NCBI RefSeq assembly: GCF_012976305.1
Contig: NZ_JABDSR010000007.1
Span: forward strand, 1 to 64,000
Length of the DNA: 64,000 bases
Reading direction: 5' to 3'
Origin: Peptoniphilus faecalis
GTDB lineage: Bacteria; Bacillota; Clostridia; Tissierellales; Peptoniphilaceae
Each line of letters starts with the position of its first letter. Within the stretch, counting starts at the first letter, position 1. Below the pieces are notes generated by a model, which did not search any database, was not told the origin of the DNA, and saw only the letters and a program-made list of their open reading frames with translations. Shown one piece after another: positions 8,859 to 17,353 of the stretch. Both the position numbers and the translations under genes were made by a program.

Positions 8859-9701
8859 TTACATCTCGTTAATCCTATTTGATAAAATTGTAACTACACC
8901 AACAACCTTATCAAAGGTCAAATCTTCAATATACTTATTTTCATTGAGGTATACTTTCCACAATGATCTTAGGTATGAATCTTCTTTTATGTCCTTGATT
9001 ATTTCCTTATAGTCTTGCATTATCTCCCGGCTTCCTCTTTTCTTTGAGGTTCTCTCTATTGCTTCTTTTAAAATTTCATAATCTATCTGGTCTTTTTTTA
9101 GTTTGTAGAGGGTGTATAGGTCATAAAAGTCTCTCATTCGTGTGGTTGTTATATTTCTTCTAATTATGGTTTCGTATTTTTCAGCTAAAATTGTTTCTAA
9201 TGGGTATGCCATTATTTTTATATTTTCTTTGCTAAAGATACAGGGATAGGTGTATTCTATTTCCCTTGGTGTTATTGCATCTCCTGTTGTTAGGTCTAGT
9301 TTCATCGGGTTTTTGGTCTTTCCAACATTTGCTATTAATGAAATTCTAAAGTTCTCGTACTCATCCTCTTCTCTAATATAAGAGATGTCTTTTATTTCAA
9401 ATTTTATTCCATCATCTACATTGATATTTATAATTTCTTCTACAATGTCTTTTATTTTTTCTTCTTTTAGGTGTATACCTTTTATGGTTGTGTCCATGTC
9501 CATAGTCGTTCTATTTTCAATACCAATTAAGGATGATATTAGGAACCCTCCCTTTATTACAAAATTATTTTTGTACTTTGATTTAGATAGTCTATCTAAA
9601 AATCTTTCAAAGAAATATATTTGCAGAACTTCTTGCGACTTTAGATTTTTCTTCTCTGCTAAACTTCTTATCTTCCCCTTTATACTCTCGATATTAATCA
9701 C
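8859..9701 (-). CDS. abiEii: AbiEii/AbiGii-type nucleotidyltransferase toxin
   Basis: This 280-residue DUF1814-type nucleotidyltransferase has KGGFLIS at residues 50-56, the catalytic TTMDMD at 65-70, KLDLTTGD at 134-141, LAEKYETI at 172-179 and RMRDFYDLY at 188-196. These are the four conserved blocks of AbiEii toxins. Family members modify nucleic-acid targets (MenT relatives add nucleotides to tRNA acceptor stems) and give phage resistance by growth arrest. The GTG start at 9701 overlaps the TGA of the antitoxin gene and is preceded by GGAGG, so toxin and antitoxin are translationally coupled. All motifs are intact and the length is normal, so the pair is probably active. Confidence 0.9.
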   Translation of the reverse strand: MINIESIKGKIRSLAEKKNLKSQEVLQIYFFERFLDRLSKSKYKNNFVIKGGFLISSLIGIENRTTMDMDTTIKGIHLKEEKIKDIVEEIININVDDGIKFEIKDISYIREEDEYENFRISLIANVGKTKNPMKLDLTTGDAITPREIEYTYPCIFSKENIKIMAYPLETILAEKYETIIRRNITTTRMRDFYDLYTLYKLKKDQIDYEILKEAIERTSKKRGSREIMQDYKEIIKDIKEDSYLRSLWKVYLNENKYIEDLTFDKVVGVVTILSNRINEM

Positions 9702-10285
9702 GATAATACCTCCATGTATTTTCTAATTTCATTTTCTATTTTAAATAATCTACTGTATTTTATGAGTCGTCTTAGATTTTTATTTTGTGATTTAAAGTAT
9801 CTTTTTATGGCTTCTGTAAAAATTTGCTTATCTATTTTTTCTCTGTCTATTATGATATCGCAAATTGTTCGATCTATATCGTAAACTGGAATAAGGTTGC
9901 CTTGTGGTGATTTTATTTCTATCTTTCCTAGTTCGTATAAATCTTTTTTTACATAGTGAACTTGTAGATCTTCGTACCTCTTTTTGATATGGCTTGCATT
10001 GTAGCCTTGGGGTACAGATATATGAAATACATTTGGAGTTCTATCTGATAGGTCGTGGAGATATAGGGCTGTTTGATTGGAAAATATTATTCGGTTACTA
10101 TTGGATGATATTAAAACAAAATCGTCTATTACTTTTCCTTTTAATTGATATAGTCCTGGTCTTAATCTTTCTAATTGTCCGATTTTTGTTAATTCTGATA
10201 AATTATGCCTAGTATATCCAAGTTCTTCTGCTTCTTTGTTAGTGATTACTAAATTTTCTTGTATATATTCCTTAAGTGTATTCAT
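9698..10285 (-). CDS. abiEi: AbiEi-family antitoxin / autorepressor
   Basis: This 195-residue protein has an N-terminal winged helix (residues ~1-50, including GQLERLRPGLYQLKG) and the C-terminal domain of type IV AbiEi antitoxins (ICDIIIDREKID ... AIKRYF). It antagonises AbiEii without forming a stable complex and, in studied systems, represses its own promoter by binding inverted repeats. The ATG at 10285 follows GGAGG. An inverted repeat overlapping the promoter (10302-10335) is its likely operator. The two-gene operon is complete. Confidence 0.9.
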   Translation of the reverse strand: MNTLKEYIQENLVITNKEAEELGYTRHNLSELTKIGQLERLRPGLYQLKGKVIDDFVLISSNSNRIIFSNQTALYLHDLSDRTPNVFHISVPQGYNASHIKKRYEDLQVHYVKKDLYELGKIEIKSPQGNLIPVYDIDRTICDIIIDREKIDKQIFTEAIKRYFKSQNKNLRRLIKYSRLFKIENEIRKYMEVLS

Positions 10286-10301
10286 AGTCCGCCTCCTCTC
10301 G

Positions 10302-10341
10302 TATTCGCTTTTATTATATATTATTAAAGCGAATATGTAAA
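10302..10341 (-). promoter_or_regulatory. abiE promoter with embedded operator-like inverted repeat
   Basis: On the minus strand, -35 TTTACA (10336-10341), a 17-bp spacer and -10 TATAAT (10313-10318). A perfect 10-bp inverted repeat flanks the -10: TATTCGCTTT (10302-10311) and AAAGCGAATA (10326-10335), centres 24 bp apart. A bound dimer would block polymerase, consistent with known AbiEi autoregulation. Confidence 0.75.
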
Positions 10342-10597
10342 GTTATGTTGTGATTGTTTCATATTTTGAAAAGGATGTAACGAATCCTTACTCCCTTTCA
10401 ATAAAAAAAGAGCAGCTTTTAAGCCACTCTTGTAGAAAGTACAAAATGAGTTAAATATATTTTTGTGTTTCCTCATACTAGTCTCAAAACTACTCTTACA
10501 TCCATGTAGTTTTTTTGAGTCTTTTTTACATATCCTTCTTCATCTTTTTCAAATACAAAATGCTTATAAAAGTGCTTAAAATGCAGAATTTCTAAAT
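10342..10597. other. Spacer between the defence island and rlmD; holds the rlmD terminator
   Basis: Apart from the terminator at 10403-10429 I see no gene or structured RNA here. It marks the junction between accessory DNA and conserved chromosomal genes. Confidence 0.4.
10403..10429 (-). terminator. rlmD intrinsic terminator
   Basis: On the minus strand GAGTGGCTT-AA-AAGCTGCTC forms a 9-bp stem with two wobble pairs, followed by a seven-U tract. It lies about 170 bp past the rlmD stop. Confidence 0.65.
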
Positions 10598-11926
10598 TTA
10601 CATCTTTTGTATCAACGCTATAGCTTCCACATGAGAAGTTTTTGGGAATTGGTCGACTATTTCTAATTCCTTTATTTCGTATCCTCTTTCCATAAATACT
10701 CCTATATCACGTACTAATGTAACTGGGTTGCAGGATATATATAGAAATTTTTTTGGTGCAAAGTCAATTATTTTTTCTATTGCCTTTGGATTTATTCCCT
10801 CTCTTGGCGGATCTAAGACTATTAAATCTGGATTTTTTTCTAAATCATCTAAGACTTTTAAGACGTCTGATGCTATAAATTCTACATTATCGATTTTATT
10901 TAAGACTGCATTTTCTCTTGCTGCCTCTACTGCTTCTTCCACAATTTCTACTCCAATTACTTTTTTTGCAGATTCTGCTAAAACTTGTGTAATGGTGCCT
11001 GTGCCTGAATATAGGTCGAAGACTAATTTGTCTTTTGTGTCAATTTTTTTTCGTGCCCTTTTGTATAAAACTTCTGCTGATTTTGTATTTGTTTGAAAAA
11101 ATGAGAAGGGGCTTATTTTAAATTTTAGTCCAAGAACTTCTTCTACAATGTAATCCTTGCCATAGATTAAATTTATCTCTTCTGGCACAATTGCGTCAGA
11201 TAAGGCGTCATTTTTTACATGGAAAATGCTCACGATTTCTCCCTCAAACTCTAATTCAAGTAAAAATTTTATGAAATCTTCTTTGTCTAACTCACTTTGC
11301 GTTGATGTGGAAAGTAAAACCATTATCTCTCCAGTTTTTGTAGCCTTTCTTATTAAAAGATGTCGCAAAAATCCTTCGTGTTTCCTTCTGTTGTAATGGG
11401 CTTCGCCTATTTTTTCAAAATAATTTCTAACTTCACTTCTAATTGTATTAAAGTCTGCATCTACAATATTGCACTCAGTTGTGTTTATTATTTCGTGAAA
11501 TCTATTTTTTACATGAAGTCCAAGGGCGAGAGGTCCTCCTTTGTACTCATCGCCAAAGGTATATTCCATTTTATTTCTGTAAAATTTATGTACTGGAGAT
11601 GGGATTATTTCCAGTTCTCTTTCTATTCCCTTTTCTTTAAAGAGTTTTTCTACCAAACTTTTTTTATATTCTAGCTCATCTTCGTATTTTAGCGTTTGAT
11701 AAGTGCAGCCGCCGCATTTTTCAAAGTGAGGACATGGAGTTCTCTTTTCTATTTCAGATTTTTCAATTACATTTAATAATTTTGCTTTTTTAGATCTTTT
11801 GCCTTTTTGTTTAATTTCAACTCTTTGCCCAACTATTCCTCCCTTAAATTCATATTTTCTTCCTTCAAATTTTGCCCTAGATACATTAGGGAATCTTGAC
11901 TCTTCTACTTTAACAATTATGCTCAT
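10598..11926 (-). CDS. rlmD: 23S rRNA (uracil-C5)-methyltransferase, RlmD/RumA-TrmA family
   Basis: This 442-residue enzyme has an N-terminal TRAM domain (residues ~1-55). Four cysteines (C65, C71, C74 and C152) match the [4Fe-4S] cluster ligands of RumA. The SAM-binding loop is FDLYSGTGTITQVL (303-316), followed by LDPPREGINP (371-380). The catalytic Cys is C399 in YISCNPVTLVRD. It transfers a methyl group from SAM to C5 of a uridine in 23S rRNA; which uridine cannot be told from sequence, and many Firmicutes have two or more paralogues. The start follows AAGGAG. It is monocistronic with its own terminator. Confidence 0.9.
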   Translation of the reverse strand: MSIIVKVEESRFPNVSRAKFEGRKYEFKGGIVGQRVEIKQKGKRSKKAKLLNVIEKSEIEKRTPCPHFEKCGGCTYQTLKYEDELEYKKSLVEKLFKEKGIERELEIIPSPVHKFYRNKMEYTFGDEYKGGPLALGLHVKNRFHEIINTTECNIVDADFNTIRSEVRNYFEKIGEAHYNRRKHEGFLRHLLIRKATKTGEIMVLLSTSTQSELDKEDFIKFLLELEFEGEIVSIFHVKNDALSDAIVPEEINLIYGKDYIVEEVLGLKFKISPFSFFQTNTKSAEVLYKRARKKIDTKDKLVFDLYSGTGTITQVLAESAKKVIGVEIVEEAVEAARENAVLNKIDNVEFIASDVLKVLDDLEKNPDLIVLDPPREGINPKAIEKIIDFAPKKFLYISCNPVTLVRDIGVFMERGYEIKELEIVDQFPKTSHVEAIALIQKM

Positions 11927-12047
11927 TTCCTCACTCCTTAAAAAAATTATATCAAATTATGAATTTCTCCTCAATTTAATAAGTTAAAATAATTTTCATA
12001 ATATTTTTTATTTTTTATGCTACTTTAATATTTATTTTTCCTTTTTT

Positions 12048-12056
12048 TGGTATAAT
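12048..12056 (+). promoter_or_regulatory. Extended -10 promoter of the phn operon
   Basis: TGGTATAAT (TGn plus consensus -10) lies 54 bp before the phnD ATG, with no strong -35. I see no Pho-box-like direct repeats. Confidence 0.5.
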
Positions 12057-12109
12057 AAATTTGATAGAATTTTACTAATGGCTATCCATTAAATTTACGG
12101 AGGTTTTAT

Positions 12110-13150
12110 ATGAAAAAAACGTGGTTAGTATTACTCCTTGTAATGTTAATGACTCTTACTGCTTGTGGTGGTAATAAAAAGGAAGAGGCAAAGGCTGAGG
12201 GAGACGCAAAAGCAATTGAAACTTTAAAAATTCAATTTGTTCCTTCTAGGGAACCTGAAGAAATTGTTACTCAAACTGAACCTTTAAAGGAAATCTTAAA
12301 GGCTAAACTTGCCGAAAAGGGTTACGATGTCAAAAATATTGATATAACAGTTGGTACAAATTATGAAGCTACTGGTGAGGCTTTAAGTGCAGGAAGTGTC
12401 GACATTGGATTTATTCCTGGTGGAACTTATGCAATCTATGACGATGGTGCTGAAGTTCTTCTTACTGCAACTAGAAAGGGGCTTTCTGTCGATTCTGATA
12501 ATCCTAAAGACTGGAACGACAAAAAACCAACTGAGAAAGTTGAGGATCAAGTTAATTTCTACAGAGCTCTTATAATTGCTGGTCCTTCTGAAAAGGGTAA
12601 AGAACTTGCAGCTAAGGTAAACAATGGTGAAAATTTAACTTGGGAAGATCTTGCAAGTGCTAAATGGTCTGTAATGGGATCCTCTTCTTCTGCGGGTTAC
12701 ATCTATCCATACCTTTGGTTACAAAAAAATTATGAAAAGGGATTGACTGATCTTCCTTCAATTGTTCAAGCTGATTCTTATCCTTCTTCTATGGCTAGAC
12801 TTGCTTCTGGTCAAGTTGATGTAATGGTTGGCTTTGCTGATGTCAGAATGGATAATGCTGAAAAATGGCAAAGTGAATTTAATAAAACTGCTTCCATCTG
12901 GGACGAAACGAATGTAATTGGCGTTACTGATAAAATTTACAACGACACAATTTCAGTTTCTAAAAACTCAGAAATTATGACTGACGACTTTAAAAAAGCT
13001 CTTTCTGATTCCTTCATTGAAATTGCAAACACTGACGAAGGTAAAAAGATCATTTCAATTTACAACCACGAAGGCTATCAAGTTGCAAAAGATTCTGATT
13101 ACGATAGTGAAAGAGAAGCACAAAAACTTTTAAAAGATCTTAAAAACTAA
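12110..13150 (+). CDS. phnD: Phosphate/phosphonate ABC transporter substrate-binding lipoprotein (PhnD family)
   Basis: This 346-residue protein has a lipoprotein signal peptide with lipobox LTAC (Cys19). A PhnD-type bilobed domain follows: FVPSREPEEI near residue 50, then GSVDIGFIPGGTYA and later WSVMGSSSSAGYIYPY, the Ser-rich loop that holds the phosphorus oxyanion in this family. It would be anchored outside the membrane and deliver ligand to the two PhnE permeases. GGAGG precedes the ATG. A hairpin terminator lies between it and phnC, which would give more binding protein than transporter. No C-P lyase genes are nearby, so phosphate, phosphite or organophosphate are as likely as phosphonate. 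Confidence 0.85.
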   Translation: MKKTWLVLLLVMLMTLTACGGNKKEEAKAEGDAKAIETLKIQFVPSREPEEIVTQTEPLKEILKAKLAEKGYDVKNIDITVGTNYEATGEALSAGSVDIGFIPGGTYAIYDDGAEVLLTATRKGLSVDSDNPKDWNDKKPTEKVEDQVNFYRALIIAGPSEKGKELAAKVNNGENLTWEDLASAKWSVMGSSSSAGYIYPYLWLQKNYEKGLTDLPSIVQADSYPSSMARLASGQVDVMVGFADVRMDNAEKWQSEFNKTASIWDETNVIGVTDKIYNDTISVSKNSEIMTDDFKKALSDSFIEIANTDEGKKIISIYNHEGYQVAKDSDYDSEREAQKLLKDLKN

Positions 13151-13207
13151 TGCATTGTATTTAATATAATTTTTATTACAAAGCTTTAAAGAATTAAAAA
13201 TTAAGAA

Positions 13208-13232
13208 GGGGCTTCAATAGAAGCTCTTTTTT
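13208..13232 (+). terminator. Intercistronic terminator/attenuator between phnD and phnC
   Basis: GGGCTTC-AATA-GAAGCTC forms a 7-bp stem with one wobble pair and is followed by a T-run. Partial read-through would lower phnC-phnE relative to phnD. Confidence 0.6.
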
Positions 13233-13244
13233 ATGGGGAGTATT

Positions 13245-14009
13245 ATGATTGAATTTAAAAATGTAGATAAAGTATATCCTGGTGGATTTAAGGCACTAAA
13301 AAATATTAATCTCACTATAAAAGATGGCGAATTTGTTGCCATAATAGGGCGAAGTGGAGCTGGTAAATCCACTCTTATTAGAACTATAAATAAAATGCAC
13401 GACATAAATTCTGGAACTTTAACTGTGGATGGAGTTGATGTGAAAAGTTTAAAGGGAAGGGAACTTAGAAAATTCAGGAGAAATATCGGAATGATTTTCC
13501 AATCTTTTAACTTAGTTGAAAGAATTTCTGTTATAAAAAATGTAATGTCTTCCTTTGTCCCCGATTTAAACCCAGTTCAGTCAATTCTCGGCATTTATCC
13601 AAAAAAATGTAAGTTGAAGGCTTTAGAAGCTCTAGAACAAGTTGACATCTTGGAGAAAGCTTTTGAAAGGGCGGACAATTTATCTGGTGGTCAACAACAA
13701 AGAGTTGCTCTAGCGAGGACTCTTGTTCAAAATCCAAGCATTATATTAGCAGATGAACCTGTCGCCAGCCTTGACCCTGTAACTGCAAGACAAGTAATGG
13801 ACTATTTCAAAAAGATTAATGAAAAACTCGGAATTACCATCCTTCTTAACATTCACCATGTTGAACTTGCCCTTGAATATGCCACAAAGGTTCTCGGCGT
13901 CCGAGATGGCGAAATAATTTATTATGGTCCAGCAAGGGATGTTGACGACAAAATTTTAAAATCTATTTATGGAGATTCCTTTGAGGAATTAAAAATGGAG
14001 GAAATATGA
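13245..14009 (+). CDS. phnC: Phosphonate-type ABC transporter ATP-binding protein
   Basis: This 254-residue ABC ATPase carries Walker A GRSGAGKST, signature LSGGQQQRVALAR, Walker B ILADEPVASLD and a switch His in NIHHVELA. I prefer ATG 13245 over ATG 13233 because GGGGAG at 13235-13240 is its only ribosome binding site. It powers import through the two PhnE proteins. Its TGA overlaps the phnE ATG by 4 bp, giving translational coupling. The PhnC assignment rests on the PhnD and PhnE neighbours. Confidence 0.88.
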   Translation: MIEFKNVDKVYPGGFKALKNINLTIKDGEFVAIIGRSGAGKSTLIRTINKMHDINSGTLTVDGVDVKSLKGRELRKFRRNIGMIFQSFNLVERISVIKNVMSSFVPDLNPVQSILGIYPKKCKLKALEALEQVDILEKAFERADNLSGGQQQRVALARTLVQNPSIILADEPVASLDPVTARQVMDYFKKINEKLGITILLNIHHVELALEYATKVLGVRDGEIIYYGPARDVDDKILKSIYGDSFEELKMEEI

Positions 14010-14827
14010 ACCTCTACTATAAAATTTTTAAACCAAAAAAATATATTATGCCTTCAGGAAGGGAAGTTTATGAATATCCTGGATTTACTCTTCCAATAAT
14101 TATTGTTCTAATATTGTTTACAATGGTATCTGTAAAAATCACTGGGTTTTCACTTAACATACTTGTGAAAAATACCCACAAACTTTTTACAATATTATCT
14201 CCAATGTTTAGGCCAAATTTTTCCTACTTCTCATCAGTTGTAGAACCACTATTAGATACTATAAAAATGTCTTTCCTCGGTTCTTTTTTAGGTGCAGTGG
14301 TGTCTGTTCCCTTTGCATTTTTGGCTGCACATAATATGGTGAAGAATAATATAATTAATTGGATTGTAAAATTACTATTTTCAGTACTTCGTACAATCCC
14401 AACACTTGTATCTGCACTTATAGCAACATATGTCTTTGGTCTTGGTGCCTTTGCAGGTACAGTTGCGATTTTTATTTTTTCCTTTTCCTATGTTGGAAAG
14501 TTAACTTATGAGCAAATCGAAACAGTTAATATGGGAGCCTTTGAGGCGATGATTTCCATGGGTTTTACAAGGACTATGGCTTTTTTCAAATCCATTGTTC
14601 CAGAAATTTTACCCTCCTATCTTTCAACAGCACTCTATAACTTTGAGGGAAATGTAAGATACGCTGCCATACTCGGTTATGTAGGCGCCGGCGGACTCGG
14701 ACTTCTAATAAACGAAAACATTAACTGGAGAGATTACAACCGTGTGGGCATGATACTTTTAACACTACTTGTAACAGTATTTATTATCGAAAATGTCAGT
14801 GCACACTTTAGAAGAAAGTTGAATTAA
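14006..14827 (+). CDS. phnE: Phosphonate-type ABC transporter permease, PhnE (first)
   Basis: This 273-residue integral membrane protein has about six hydrophobic segments and a binding-protein-dependent permease signature near the C-terminus (EAMISMGFTRTMAFFKSIVPE, then GYVGAGGLGLLI), typical of PhnE. It pairs with the next permease to form the channel. It overlaps phnC by 4 bp and is separated from the second phnE by 1 bp. Confidence 0.85.
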   Translation: MNLYYKIFKPKKYIMPSGREVYEYPGFTLPIIIVLILFTMVSVKITGFSLNILVKNTHKLFTILSPMFRPNFSYFSSVVEPLLDTIKMSFLGSFLGAVVSVPFAFLAAHNMVKNNIINWIVKLLFSVLRTIPTLVSALIATYVFGLGAFAGTVAIFIFSFSYVGKLTYEQIETVNMGAFEAMISMGFTRTMAFFKSIVPEILPSYLSTALYNFEGNVRYAAILGYVGAGGLGLLINENINWRDYNRVGMILLTLLVTVFIIENVSAHFRRKLN

Positions 14828-14828
14828 T

Positions 14829-15641
14829 ATGTCAGAAAAAGTAATACAAAAACTAAAATCAGAACCGAAAAATCACGGCTACATTTTTTTAATAGTTGCC
14901 ATAGTTTTGTTCATGGTAATTTGGTCCTCATCTGTAATTAATTTTGAATCTGCAACTGACGAAGGAATAAATGTTGCAAAAAATATTATAAAAGGAATTT
15001 TAAATCCCAACAAAGAAATGCTCTTTAGCTTGACAAAAAAGGGCGTGCCCTACCTTTTATTAGAAACAATATGTATCGCTTTCTTAGGCACACTTGTGGG
15101 TTCAATAATTTCCATTCCTCTTAGCTTTTTAGCATCATCAAATATTGTTGCAGCACCAATCGCCTATGTAGTTAGACTCCTTATAATTTTAATAAGGACA
15201 ATACCTTCCATAGTCTATGGTCTTATGTTTATTAGAGTTACAGGTCCTGGCCCCTTTGCAGGGCTTATGACTATGAGCTTCACCTCCATTGGCATGCTCA
15301 CAAAATTATTTTCCGACAATATAATGAATTTAAATAAGTCCATATTAGAGTCCTTTTCCTCAATTGGAGCAACTACTTTCCAAAAAATCCGTTTTGGAAT
15401 AATTCCTCAACTATGGGCAAACTTCGCCTCCACTACAATTTATCGTTTCGACATAAATTTAAGAGATGCAGCAGTCTTAGGACTTGTCGGCGCAGGTGGA
15501 ATTGGCTCTCCTCTCATGTTTGCAATAAATTCCTACAAATGGCGTGAAGTTGGTGCAATTTTATTAGGATTAATAATCCTAGTATTATTTATAGAATTTT
15601 TCTCAACAAAAATTAGAGCAAAATTAGTAGGTGAAAAATGA
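14829..15641 (+). CDS. phnE: Phosphonate-type ABC transporter permease, PhnE (second)
   Basis: This 270-residue paralogue of the preceding permease has the same fold, with ESFSSIGATTFQKIRFGIIPQ at the ATPase-contact loop and GLVGAGGIGSPLM after it. Two adjacent phnE genes are common in Firmicutes and suggest a heterodimeric channel. It overlaps the phosphoesterase gene by 4 bp (ATGA), so the enzyme is part of the same operon. Confidence 0.85.
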   Translation: MSEKVIQKLKSEPKNHGYIFLIVAIVLFMVIWSSSVINFESATDEGINVAKNIIKGILNPNKEMLFSLTKKGVPYLLLETICIAFLGTLVGSIISIPLSFLASSNIVAAPIAYVVRLLIILIRTIPSIVYGLMFIRVTGPGPFAGLMTMSFTSIGMLTKLFSDNIMNLNKSILESFSSIGATTFQKIRFGIIPQLWANFASTTIYRFDINLRDAAVLGLVGAGGIGSPLMFAINSYKWREVGAILLGLIILVLFIEFFSTKIRAKLVGEK

Positions 15642-17077
15642 AAATAAAAATAGTTCACACATCGGATTTACATGGATATTTTTTCCCCACAGATTATTTA
15701 GATAGAGAGAGAAAAGCTATTGGCTATCTCTCTCTTTTAAACAATATAAAAAAAGATGAGTTCACAATTTTAACTGATGGCGGCGACACTCTCCAAGGCT
15801 CATCCTTTGCATATTATGTAAAAGAATTTATGAACTCAGAAATTTTAGCAGACATGATGCAAAATGTAGATTACTACACTCTTGGCAACCATGATTTTAA
15901 TTATGGCTACGATTATTTAAAAAATTACACAAAAAATATGCGTGGAAAATTACTTTGTGCCAATGTTATAGACAAAAGTGGCGAAATAAATTTAGCTAAT
16001 TATGCAATAAAAGAAATTAAGGGATTTAAAATTGGCATAGTAGGAATTGTAACAGACTGGGTAAATCTTTGGGAAAGAAAAGAAAATTTAGAAAATTTTG
16101 AAATAAAAGATTCCTTTGAAACTGCAAAAGAAGCTTTAAATAAATTAAAAGAAGAAAAAACAGATTTTAACATTTTAATTTATCATGGTGGCTACGAAAT
16201 TGATTTAAAAACTGGCGAGAAGCTTTCCGATACCAATGAAAATGTAGGCGGGAAAATTGCAAAAAAACTGGACTATGATTTAATCTTAGCTGGACATCAA
16301 CACATGGAACTATCTGGCAAGATAGACAATACCTTTGCAATAGAAACTCCTGCAAATGGAACAAAAGCAGCTGTTATAGAAATAGACACAGAAGATAAAA
16401 AAATTTCAGCTTCCTTTATCAAACCAAAGCTAGAAGAAAATTATTTAATAAAAAAATATGAAAGCATTGAAGAAAAAGTTCAAGACTATTTAGACATGCC
16501 CATTGCAAAATTATCACGCGATTACCTTCCAGAAGACAAAATAAAAATGGCAACAGAAGGTTCCGCCTTAGCTGATTTAATAAATAAAATTCAAAGAGAA
16601 TACACATCTTCAGATATTTCAATTACATCCTTTGCCAATGTAGTATCAGGCTTAAAGAAAAATTTAACTACAAGAGATGTTCTAAACACTTATAGATTTC
16701 CGAACACTGCAATTGTCCTTGAAATTGACGGCAAAACTCTTCGCAAGGCTCTTGAACAAAACTACACTTATATAGAGTACGATGGAGAATACAAAATTGC
16801 CAAAAGATTTTTAGAGCCAAAGGAAGAACATTATAATTTCGACTTTTTCTATGGCATAAGCTTTGAATTAAATCTGAAAAAAGAAAGTGGAAACAAAATT
16901 GGAAAAATTTATTTTAAAGAAAGAGAAATAAAAGATGAAGACAAATTTTCTATTGTCATGAATAATTATAGAGCCACAGGTGCTGGCGGCTTTGACATGT
17001 ATAAAAAATTAAAGGTATTAAAAAATTACGACAAAGAAATATCAGAAATACTTTTAACTTATTTTAGAAATTTATAA
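15638..17077 (+). CDS. 5'-nucleotidase / cyclic phosphodiesterase-like metallophosphoesterase with no signal peptide
   Basis: This 479-residue UshA-type protein has metal-binding blocks HTSDLHGYF (residues 7-15), DGGDTLQGS, LGNHDFNYG and GHQHMELSG. A C-terminal 5'-nucleotidase substrate-binding domain starts at about residue 300 and ends with NNYRATGAGGFDMY. Family members hydrolyse 5'-nucleotides, 2',3'-cyclic nucleotides or related phosphoesters. They are normally exported, but this one starts MKIKIVHTSDLHG with no signal sequence and so is predicted to be cytoplasmic. Its position as the last, translationally coupled gene of the phn operon suggests it dephosphorylates the imported compound. 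Confidence 0.85.
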   Translation: MKIKIVHTSDLHGYFFPTDYLDRERKAIGYLSLLNNIKKDEFTILTDGGDTLQGSSFAYYVKEFMNSEILADMMQNVDYYTLGNHDFNYGYDYLKNYTKNMRGKLLCANVIDKSGEINLANYAIKEIKGFKIGIVGIVTDWVNLWERKENLENFEIKDSFETAKEALNKLKEEKTDFNILIYHGGYEIDLKTGEKLSDTNENVGGKIAKKLDYDLILAGHQHMELSGKIDNTFAIETPANGTKAAVIEIDTEDKKISASFIKPKLEENYLIKKYESIEEKVQDYLDMPIAKLSRDYLPEDKIKMATEGSALADLINKIQREYTSSDISITSFANVVSGLKKNLTTRDVLNTYRFPNTAIVLEIDGKTLRKALEQNYTYIEYDGEYKIAKRFLEPKEEHYNFDFFYGISFELNLKKESGNKIGKIYFKEREIKDEDKFSIVMNNYRATGAGGFDMYKKLKVLKNYDKEISEILLTYFRNL

Positions 17078-17353
17078 TTAAAATACTTTAATTTAGTTTA
17101 TTTTAAACTGAAAATAACTTTAAATCCCGTTGCAAAGAATATATTAAGTAGAAAATATCAGCTCAACCTAATAAGGAGAGCTGATACACAAAACTTTTCA
17201 CAGAACCACGCAAAACTATTACAGACTCTTATACATCTTTTAATAATCAGAAAAAGCTTTCCTCCTAGTCTACGTTAAAATTTATTGGGGTGCTGCAATA
17301 GTTTTTTACACTTAATATTTCTAATTTATTTTTTGTATTCCATTTTTTATTTT
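17078..17353. other. Spacer with a 9-bp inverted repeat
   Basis: TATCAGCTC (17156-17164) and GAGCTGATA (17178-17186) form a hairpin without a following U-tract. It could be a weak terminator between the convergent phn operon and the isochorismatase gene. No gene seen. Confidence 0.4.

Noticed and set aside
9994-10212. Plus-strand ORF opposite abiEi
   Set aside because: Lies fully within a well-supported gene on the other strand and shows no ribosome binding site.
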